Assembly (NCBI GenBank): GCA_947306035.1
Contig: CAMZFG010000013.1
Location: 1 to 11,631 of the forward strand
DNA length: 11,631 nt
Reading direction: 5' to 3'
From: an uncultured Clostridia bacterium
Lineage (GTDB): Bacteria > Bacillota > Clostridia > Oscillospirales > CAG-272
Both the position numbers and the translations under genes were made by a program. This document shows positions 5,275 to 11,631 of this stretch, in pieces (within the stretch, counting starts at the first letter, position 1; each line of letters opens with the position of its first letter). The notes under the pieces were generated by a model. The model was given only the letters and a program-made list of their open reading frames with translations, had not been told where the DNA came from and did not search any database.

Positions 5275-7485
5275 ATGATGATCGGAGAAAAAAAGAAGAT
5301 CTGGGCGCTCGGCCCGGCCGCGTCTGCCGACCCTGCCGCCGCCCGCGAACTGGCCGCGCAAACGGGGCTTTCTCCCGTTACCGCGCGCCTGCTGATCGGC
5401 CGGGGATACGACACGGCCGAAAAAGTCAAAGCGTTCATCCACTGCGAGGATGTGCCTTTTCACGACCCCTTTCTGATGCGGGATATGGACAAGGCGGCTG
5501 ACCGCCTGCTCCTTGCCGTCAGGCGGGGCGAGCGCATCGTCATTTACGGCGATTACGACGTGGACGGCGTGACCTCCGTCAGTCTTTTATATCTGTTTCT
5601 GCGTCAGCGCGGCGCGGACGTGTCCTATTACATCCCCTGCCGCGACAAAGAGGGCTACGGCCTCTCTTCCGACGTCATCGAACAACTGGCAAAAGACGGC
5701 GTTTGCCTGATCGTGACCGTAGATACCGGCATCACCGCCAACGACGAAGCCGCCCGCGCGAGGGAACTCGGCGTGGATATGATCGTCACCGATCACCACG
5801 AGTGCCGCCTGCCGCTGCCGGAAGCCGTTGCCGTCGTCGACCCGCACCGCCCCGACTGCGCGTATCCGTTTACCGATCTTGCCGGCGTGGGCGTGGCCTA
5901 TAAACTGGCGACCGCCTGCGCCGTTCTGGAGGCGCGTGAACGGGGAGAAGACCCCGCCGCGGCCGTGCTGCGCGTCGGCCGCGACTGTGCCGACCTCGTG
6001 GCCGTGGGCACGGTGGCGGACGTCATGCCGCTGTGCGGCGAGAACCGCCTGATCGTCAAAGAGGGCCTTGCGTGCATCGAGGATCCCGCGCGCCTGCGCC
6101 TCGGCCTGCGCGCGCTGATGGAAGAAGCCGCCGGCCGTTATGCCGGCGAGACCAGACCCGCGCGGCGCAAGATCACCGCGTCGTATATCGGCTTTACGCT
6201 GGCGCCTCGCCTCAACGCGGCGGGCCGCATGCAAAGCGCGACCCTGGCCGCCGAACTGCTGCTCTCCGACGCGCCCGAAGAGGCGCGGAAAAAGGCCGGG
6301 GAACTGTGCGAACTCAACAGCCGCCGGCAGGCCGAGGAGAACCGCATCGTCGACCAGGCGCTGGAGCGCATCGACAACGAGCCGGAAGAGGCGCACGCCC
6401 GCGTCATCGTGCTGGAGGACGACGGCTGGCCGCAGGGCATCATCGGCATCGTGGCCTCCCGCCTGACCGAGCGCTACGGGCGCCCCGCCATTCTCATCTC
6501 GTTCGACGGCAATACCCGCGGTTTCAAAAGCCCCGATGACCGCGGCAAGGGCTCCGGCCGCAGCGTGCCCGGCTTCAATCTGGTGGGGGCGCTGACCGCC
6601 TGCGAGGATCTGCTCGAACGCTTCGGCGGGCACGAACTGGCCGCGGGCCTTACCGTGCGGCGCGACCGCGTCGACGAATTCCGCCGCCGCATCAACGGCT
6701 ACGCCGCCGACTATCTGCCGGCGGGCGGCATCCCCGTCACCGAAACGGCCGATCTCGTGCTGCCGTTCGACGAAGTCAACGTGGCGACCGCCGCCGATCT
6801 GCAGCGTCTGGAACCGTTCGGCGTCGCCAACCCCAAACCGCAATTCATTCTGTCCGATCTGATCGTGACGCGCATTCTCGAACGCTCCGGCGGCAAGCAC
6901 CTGCAGCTGCTGGTCTCCGACGGCCGCCGCTCGGCTTCCGTCATGTGTTTCGGCACCGCGCGCGACCGTTTTCCGTTCGATATGGGCGACCGCGTCGACC
7001 TGCTGGTCGAAATGGACGTCAGCGAATACCGCGACGTGCCGGAAGTCCAACTGAAAGCCAAAGATATCCGCCTTTCCTCGGATCTGCAGAAAACGCTGAC
7101 CGAGGGGCGGCTGCGCTACGCCGCCGTGCGCGCGGGCGGGCCGTTCTCGCCGGAAGAGGGCATCGTGCCCGACCGCGACGACTGCGCCCACGTCTATCGC
7201 GTGCTGCAAAAAGCCGACCGTGCCGGGCGGCATACGTTCTCCGAGCAGGCGCTGCTCGCGCTGGTCAATCTCGACGCGCCGCGCCCCATCGGTTACGTGT
7301 GCCTGAAATACATCGTCGAGATCTTCCACGAGCTGAACATCTGCGGCGTGCAGGAGACCGAAGACGGCTACCGCTTTGAAATTTACAACCTCAAGACCAA
7401 GACCAATATCGAAAGATCTTCCGTGCTGCGCCAGTTGAAACGCCGGTGCTGCCGGGAAGAGAAAGGAGATGCGAAAACAGTATGA
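5275..7485 (+). CDS. recJ: Single-stranded-DNA-specific 5'-3' exonuclease RecJ
   Basis: A 736-residue DHH-family nuclease that degrades single-stranded DNA 5' to 3' in recombination (RecF pathway), mismatch and base-excision repair, using Mn/Mg. The DHH motifs are intact: GDYDVDG (92-98), TVDTGI (148-153), TDHHE (172-176) and DLVAVGTVADVMPL (240-253). PRLNAAGRM (311-319) follows. The DHHA1 domain has GWPQGIIGIVASRL (384-397), GRSVPGFNL (428-436) and FGGHELAAGLT (450-460). An OB-fold region comes next, then a C-terminal extension of roughly 150 residues. Such an extension is usual in Bacillota RecJ (B. subtilis about 786 residues). The start is at the first of two adjacent ATGs, 10 bases after AGAAAGGA. 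The 3' end overlaps rel by ATGA. No good promoter is seen in the 50 bases between the upstream terminator and the ribosome binding site. Confidence 0.97.
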   Translation: MMIGEKKKIWALGPAASADPAAARELAAQTGLSPVTARLLIGRGYDTAEKVKAFIHCEDVPFHDPFLMRDMDKAADRLLLAVRRGERIVIYGDYDVDGVTSVSLLYLFLRQRGADVSYYIPCRDKEGYGLSSDVIEQLAKDGVCLIVTVDTGITANDEAARARELGVDMIVTDHHECRLPLPEAVAVVDPHRPDCAYPFTDLAGVGVAYKLATACAVLEARERGEDPAAAVLRVGRDCADLVAVGTVADVMPLCGENRLIVKEGLACIEDPARLRLGLRALMEEAAGRYAGETRPARRKITASYIGFTLAPRLNAAGRMQSATLAAELLLSDAPEEARKKAGELCELNSRRQAEENRIVDQALERIDNEPEEAHARVIVLEDDGWPQGIIGIVASRLTERYGRPAILISFDGNTRGFKSPDDRGKGSGRSVPGFNLVGALTACEDLLERFGGHELAAGLTVRRDRVDEFRRRINGYAADYLPAGGIPVTETADLVLPFDEVNVATAADLQRLEPFGVANPKPQFILSDLIVTRILERSGGKHLQLLVSDGRRSASVMCFGTARDRFPFDMGDRVDLLVEMDVSEYRDVPEVQLKAKDIRLSSDLQKTLTEGRLRYAAVRAGGPFSPEEGIVPDRDDCAHVYRVLQKADRAGRHTFSEQALLALVNLDAPRPIGYVCLKYIVEIFHELNICGVQETEDGYRFEIYNLKTKTNIERSSVLRQLKRRCCREEKGDAKTV

Positions 7486-9701
7486 CAGCCGAAGGCGTAC
7501 ACACCGACATATCCCGCCTGCTCGAGATCCTGTCCGGTTCCGGCAACAACTACAACGTCGACAAGATCAAAGACGCGTACGCTTACGCCGCGGAACTGCA
7601 CGCGGGCCAGTTCCGGCAGAGCGGCGAGCCCTATATCTCGCATCCCATCGCCGTGGCGGAGATCGTGGCCGGTCTCGGCCTCGATTCCGACTCCATCTGC
7701 GCGGCCCTTTTGCACGACACCGTAGAGGACTGCAAGGACAAGACCAACTTAAAAGACATCGAAAAGCGCTTCGGTCACGACGTGGCCGTGCTGGTGGACG
7801 GCCTGACGAAGATCGTTTTTTTGCAGGTCGAAAACAAAGAGGAAGCCCATATCGAAACGCTGCGCAAAATGCTTTTGGCCATGTCCAAAGACGTGCGCGT
7901 CATCTTTATCAAACTGTGCGACCGCCTGCACAATATGCGCACGCTGTCGGCCAAACCCGTCGACAAGCAACGCATCACGGCGCTTGAGACCATGCACGTC
8001 TACGCGCCGCTCGCGCACCGGCTCGGTATGCAGCGCATCAAGCAGGAACTGGAAAATTTGAGTTTGCAGTACCTCGACCCCTACGGGTACGCCGAGGTCA
8101 AAAACGACGTGGAACAGCGCTACGGCCGGCACACCGACTTCGTCGAGCAGACCCGCAGCGAGGTGGATAAAAAACTGCGCGAGAACAACATTCCGTTCAC
8201 GCTGGAAGGGCGCATCAAATCCGTTTACAGCATCTACAAAAAAATGTACACCCAGCACAAGAGCTTCGACGAGATCTACGACTTTTACGCCCTGCGCGTC
8301 ATCGTCGAGACGGAACTCGAATGCTACACGGTGCTCGGCATCATCCACGAGATGTATAAGTCCATTCCCGGCCGTTTCAAGGACTACATCTCCACCCCCA
8401 AACCCAACCTCTACCGCTCGCTGCACACCACCGTCATCGGCCGCTACGGCATTCCGTTCGAGGTGCAGATCCGCACCCGCGAGATGCACGAGATCGCCGA
8501 ATACGGCATCGCGGCGCACTGGAAATACAAATCCGGCGCGCAGAGCAAAGAGGATATGGATAAAAAACTCGAATGGGTCTCCCGCCTGCTCGAAAACGAG
8601 AACGAGACCCGCGACCCGGACGAGTTCATCAGCACGTTCAAGACCGATATCTTTCAGGACGAGACCTTCGTCTTTACGCCCAAGGGCGACGTCATCTCGC
8701 TGCCGCAGGGCGCCACGGTCATCGACTTTGCCTACGCCATCCACTCGGCGGTCGGCAACAAAATGGTGGGCGCCAAGATCAACGGTTCCATCGTCTCCAT
8801 CGACCGCGTGCCGCAGAACGGCGAGATCGTGGAGATCATCACGTCCAACGCGTCCAAAGGGCCTTCGCGCGACTGGCTGAACATCGTCAAAACGGGCGAG
8901 GCGCGCAGCAAGATCCGTCAATGGTTCAAAAAGGAAAAGCGCCCCGACAACATTCTGGTCGGCCGCGCCGCGCTGGAACTCGAAATGAAAAAATTCGGCC
9001 GCACCTCCACCGAGGCACAGCGGCAGGAGATCGTGGCCGCCACGGCGGCGCGCATCGGCTACGCTTCCGCCGACGATCTCTATAACACCATCGGCTACGG
9101 CGGCATTTCCGTCTCCAAGATCGCCGCGCGCCTGCGGGAAGAATTCGACAAGGTCGTGCGGCCCGAGCCCACGCCGCCCCCCACCGAGGCGGGGCAGATC
9201 AAGATCTCCGACAAGCCGAAGCACCTGCGCAGCAACGGCGGCATCGTGGTCGACGGCGAACGCGGCTGTCAGGTCAAATTCGCCAAATGCTGCAACCCGC
9301 TGCCCGGCGACGGGGTCATCGGTTTCATCACCAAGGGCTTCGGCATCTCCATTCACAAAGTGGACTGCCCCAACGTGACCGCCGCCATGCAAAGGCCGGA
9401 GTACGTGGCCCGTTGGGTCGAGGCGCACTGGGAAAAGGACGACCGCGAGAGCGGCTCCGACGTCTACGAGGCGCTGGTGCAGGTCCACGCCTACGCCACC
9501 CTGACCGTGCTGGCCGACGTCACCACGGCGCTGGCCGATATGAAAGTGCTTCTTCTGCAGGTCAATACGCAGAAAAAGAGCGACGATCAACTCATCATCA
9601 ACCTCAAGATCAGCTGCAAGAACGTGGAGCACTACCACTCCATCGTCTCCCGTCTCAAAGCGCTCAAAGACGTGATCGACATCACGCGGGGGTACTCATG
9701 A
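7482..9701 (+). CDS. rel: Bifunctional (p)ppGpp synthetase/hydrolase Rel
   Basis: A full-length 739-residue RelA/SpoT homologue that makes and degrades the stringent-response alarmone (p)ppGpp. The hydrolase HD domain keeps its metal-site residues H54 (ISHP), H78-D79 (LLHDTVED) and D147 (LCDRLHNMRTL). The synthetase domain has YDFYALRV (266-273), RFKD (298-301) and YRSLHTTV (311-318). RFKD is the RxKD signature of bifunctional Rel, in contrast to the ExDD of monofunctional RelA. TGS begins near 390 (FVFTPKGDVISLP). The zinc-finger-like segment holds the paired cysteines C603-C604, and the ACT domain ends the protein (about 660-739). The start at 7482 overlaps recJ as ATGA. AAAGGAGA lies at 7462-7469, an unusually long 12-13 nt away, so coupling to recJ translation is likely. 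Often called relA in clostridial annotations. The apt gene often found between recJ and rel in relatives is absent. Confidence 0.97.
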   Translation: MTAEGVHTDISRLLEILSGSGNNYNVDKIKDAYAYAAELHAGQFRQSGEPYISHPIAVAEIVAGLGLDSDSICAALLHDTVEDCKDKTNLKDIEKRFGHDVAVLVDGLTKIVFLQVENKEEAHIETLRKMLLAMSKDVRVIFIKLCDRLHNMRTLSAKPVDKQRITALETMHVYAPLAHRLGMQRIKQELENLSLQYLDPYGYAEVKNDVEQRYGRHTDFVEQTRSEVDKKLRENNIPFTLEGRIKSVYSIYKKMYTQHKSFDEIYDFYALRVIVETELECYTVLGIIHEMYKSIPGRFKDYISTPKPNLYRSLHTTVIGRYGIPFEVQIRTREMHEIAEYGIAAHWKYKSGAQSKEDMDKKLEWVSRLLENENETRDPDEFISTFKTDIFQDETFVFTPKGDVISLPQGATVIDFAYAIHSAVGNKMVGAKINGSIVSIDRVPQNGEIVEIITSNASKGPSRDWLNIVKTGEARSKIRQWFKKEKRPDNILVGRAALELEMKKFGRTSTEAQRQEIVAATAARIGYASADDLYNTIGYGGISVSKIAARLREEFDKVVRPEPTPPPTEAGQIKISDKPKHLRSNGGIVVDGERGCQVKFAKCCNPLPGDGVIGFITKGFGISIHKVDCPNVTAAMQRPEYVARWVEAHWEKDDRESGSDVYEALVQVHAYATLTVLADVTTALADMKVLLLQVNTQKKSDDQLIINLKISCKNVEHYHSIVSRLKALKDVIDITRGYS

Positions 9702-10165
9702 CGGCGGTCTTGCAGCGCGTGACGCGCGCGGCCGTCACGGTGGCGGGGGAGACCGTCGGCGCCGTGGGAGAGGGACTGCTCGTTCTGCTCGGCGTGGCGG
9801 ACGGCGACGAAGAACGCGACGCCGATCTGCTGGCCGCCAAGATCGCGGCCTGCCGCATCTTCTGCGACGACGCGGATCGCATGAACCGCTCCGTTCTCGA
9901 CGTGGGCGGCGGCGTGCTGATCGTTTCCAACTTCACGCTCCTCGCCAACTACCGCCACGGCAACCGCCCCGATTATTTCGGCGCGGCGGCGCCGGACGCG
10001 GCCGAAAAACTTTACGAATACTTTTGCGCGAAAATGCGCGAGGCGGGCGTCCCCGTCGCCACGGGGCGTTTCGGCGCGGATATGAAGATCGATCTTTGCG
10101 CCGACGGGCCCGTGACGATCGTCATGGAGAGCGCCGTACTCAGAAAGAAAGGAGAAAAGACATGA
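9698..10165 (+). CDS. dtd: D-aminoacyl-tRNA deacylase
   Basis: A 155-residue protein of normal length for DTD, which hydrolyses D-amino acids (and glycine from tRNA-Ala) off mischarged tRNAs. The start MTAVLQRVTRAAVTV is typical. The first active-site motif is SNFTL (77-81), with T80 at the usual catalytic threonine position. HGNRPDY (87-93) follows, then TGRFGADMK (122-130) and the Gly-cisPro motif as ADGPVT (135-140). The usual forms are SQFTL and NxGPVT, so one residue of each signature differs (Q to N, N to A). The GP pair that enforces chiral selection is kept. The start overlaps rel as ATGA, and the 3' end overlaps hemZ in the same way. The position after rel is the common one in Clostridia. 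Confidence 0.95.
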   Translation: MTAVLQRVTRAAVTVAGETVGAVGEGLLVLLGVADGDEERDADLLAAKIAACRIFCDDADRMNRSVLDVGGGVLIVSNFTLLANYRHGNRPDYFGAAAPDAAEKLYEYFCAKMREAGVPVATGRFGADMKIDLCADGPVTIVMESAVLRKKGEKT

Positions 10166-11631
10166 AACTTTGCGTCAAGGGCATCAACCCCTATTACGTG
10201 CAAACGCTGTGCATGATCTTTTTTCCGGGCGAAAAATTCACCGAGGAAGAGCAGGGCGACGGGTGCATGGAAGTCTCCGTGCAAATGACGGAGACGGGGG
10301 CCTCTGCCCGCGCCGTGCTGACGCTGGGCGGCAAACGGGCCGAAAACGCCCGCACCGTGCCCGCCCGCGAGGATCTGACGACCGAGCGCCTTTGCAAGAT
10401 CGCCGTCGGGCACGTGGTGCTGGCCACGGCGGGCGAACTGGTGCATTATCGCCCCTCCTGGGGCATGCTGACGGGCGTGCGCCCTTCCAAGGTGGCCACG
10501 GATCTTCTTTTGCGCGGCATCAGCAAAACGCGGGTGCGCCGCATGCTGGCCTCCGACTACATGGTCATTCCCAAAAAGGCCGCGCTCGCCACCGACGTGG
10601 CCCTGCACGAACAGCGCATCATCGGCACGCCGGACCGGCGCGACTGCAGTCTTTACGTCTCCATTCCGTTCTGCCCGACCCGCTGTTCCTACTGCTCGTT
10701 CGTGTCTTACACGTCAAAGCGCCTGCTGTCGCTGATCCCCGAGTATCTGCCCGTGCTGATCCGCGAGATCCGCGAGAAGTGCGCGCTGATCCGCGAGATG
10801 GGCCTGCGCATCCTGACCGTTTACATCGGCGGCGGCACGCCCACCATTCTCACGGCCGAAGAACTCCGCACGCTGCTTGCGGCGATCGCGGAGAGCGTCG
10901 ACGTGTCCGCGCTCCGGGAGTTCACGCTCGAGTCGGGACGCCCCGACACCATCGACGCGGAAAAAATGGAGATCGCCCGGTCTTTCGGCGTAACGCGTGT
11001 GTGTGTAAATCCGCAAACGCTGTGCGACGGCGTGCTGCAGGGCATCGGCCGGTGCCACACCGTGGCCGATTTTTACCGCGCTTATGATATTGCGGCAAAT
11101 TCCGGCATACAGTGTATCAACACCGATCTGATCGTGGGCCTGCCGGGCGATGACTTCGGCACGTTCTGCGACACCATTGAGGAGATCCTGCGTCTGTCGC
11201 CCCAGAACATCACCGTGCACACCTTCTGCGTCAAGCGGGCGGCCGAGATCCTGCGGCAGGGCAACCGGGTCTACAACCTGCGCGGCGGCGACGCCGGCAA
11301 GTGCGTGGACTACTCGCAGCTCCGCGCCGCCGAGTCCGGCTATCTGCCTTACTATATGTACCGTCAAAAGAATATGGTGGGCAATTTCGAGAACGTGGGC
11401 TTTGCCAAAGAGGGCACGGAAGGACTTTACAATATTTATATGATGGAAGAAGTCCACTCCATTTTCGCGGCCGGCGCGGGCGCCGTCACCAAACTCGTCG
11501 CCTACCAGCCGCCCCTCTCCGACAAAAAATCCGTCATCCGCCGCGTGGCCAACCCCAAATACCCCTACGAGTATCTGGCGGGCGACGCGGGGCACGGCCA
11601 ACTGGATCAGATCCTTGCATTCTACCGGGAA
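10162..11631 (+). CDS. hemZ: HemZ-type radical SAM protein (coproporphyrinogen dehydrogenase-like), 3' end outside window
   Basis: The frame starting at ATG 10162 is open to the right edge (490 codons, no stop). B. subtilis HemZ has about 500 residues, so little is missing. An N-terminal extension of about 160 residues lacks a recognised motif except GMLTGVRPSK (101-110), which is typical of HemZ. The radical SAM core follows, with the cluster-binding C171-x3-C175-x2-C178 (IPFCPTRCSYCSF) and GGGTPT (223-228). The segments SGRPDTI (258-264), VNPQTL (282-287) and YRQKNMVGNFENVGFA (400-415) distinguish HemZ from HemN and HemW. Coproporphyrinogen oxidation is the annotated role, but the fourth cysteine of HemN is absent here, and real activity in this subgroup is uncertain. 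AAAGGAG lies just upstream, and the start overlaps dtd as ATGA. In relatives hisS and aspS often follow. Confidence 0.93.
   Translation, partial: MKLCVKGINPYYVQTLCMIFFPGEKFTEEEQGDGCMEVSVQMTETGASARAVLTLGGKRAENARTVPAREDLTTERLCKIAVGHVVLATAGELVHYRPSWGMLTGVRPSKVATDLLLRGISKTRVRRMLASDYMVIPKKAALATDVALHEQRIIGTPDRRDCSLYVSIPFCPTRCSYCSFVSYTSKRLLSLIPEYLPVLIREIREKCALIREMGLRILTVYIGGGTPTILTAEELRTLLAAIAESVDVSALREFTLESGRPDTIDAEKMEIARSFGVTRVCVNPQTLCDGVLQGIGRCHTVADFYRAYDIAANSGIQCINTDLIVGLPGDDFGTFCDTIEEILRLSPQNITVHTFCVKRAAEILRQGNRVYNLRGGDAGKCVDYSQLRAAESGYLPYYMYRQKNMVGNFENVGFAKEGTEGLYNIYMMEEVHSIFAAGAGAVTKLVAYQPPLSDKKSVIRRVANPKYPYEYLAGDAGHGQLDQILAFYRE

Noticed and set aside
5587..7329. 580-codon minus-strand open frame opposite recJ
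   Set aside because: A mirror of GC3-biased recJ codons with no recognisable domain or start signal.
7749..9638. 629-codon minus-strand open frame opposite rel
   Set aside because: A mirror frame over a fully motif-supported Rel protein, with no independent evidence.

Overview
The window looks like chromosome of a GC-rich, spore-forming member of the Bacillota, most likely class Clostridia. The evidence is a SpoIVA C-terminus (endospore coat), a CdaA-type c-di-AMP cyclase next to a YbbR protein, an RseC-family membrane protein, a RecJ with the long Bacillota C-terminus, a bifunctional Rel and a HemZ radical SAM protein. Shine-Dalgarno sites are strong (AAGGAG/GGGAGG type). Codons are strongly biased to G/C at position 3, while intergenic control regions are AT-rich. 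The exact genus cannot be read from the sequence. No mobile element, CRISPR array, tRNA or rRNA is visible.

Layout. (1) 1-222: the 3' end of spoIVA, closed by an intrinsic terminator at 228-259. (2) 260-331: a short AT-rich gap with three copies of a 21-22 bp repeat. (3) 332-1450, minus strand: an iron-dependent alcohol dehydrogenase with its own well-formed promoter (1499-1527). (4) 1451-1893: a divergent control region holding the dehydrogenase promoter, a plus-facing terminator-shaped hairpin, inverted repeats, phased A-tracts, a near-consensus extended -10 promoter and a GC-rich, strongly foldable leader of about 195 nt. (5) 1894-5187: a plus-strand operon of cdaA, a very short cdaR-like gene, a COG2509-type FAD-dependent dehydrogenase and an RseC/MucC-family membrane protein, ended by a terminator at 5203-5225. 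(6) 5275-11631: recJ, rel, dtd and hemZ, each overlapping the next by ATGA. The hemZ frame runs off the right edge close to its expected end.

How the genes work together. The cdaA operon pairs second-messenger synthesis (c-di-AMP, tied to envelope and osmotic control) with two redox-associated proteins. The usual third partner glmM is not present. The recJ-rel-dtd-hemZ cluster combines DNA repair, (p)ppGpp metabolism, tRNA proofreading and a HemN-like radical SAM enzyme. Much of it (rel-dtd-hemZ) is a common clostridial gene order.

Most of the window is ordinary housekeeping sequence. I found no convincing undescribed multi-gene system. The items most worth a second look are the structured leader and curved promoter of cdaA, the one-domain CdaR-like protein without glmM, its link to a redox pair, and the back-to-back signals in the divergent region.
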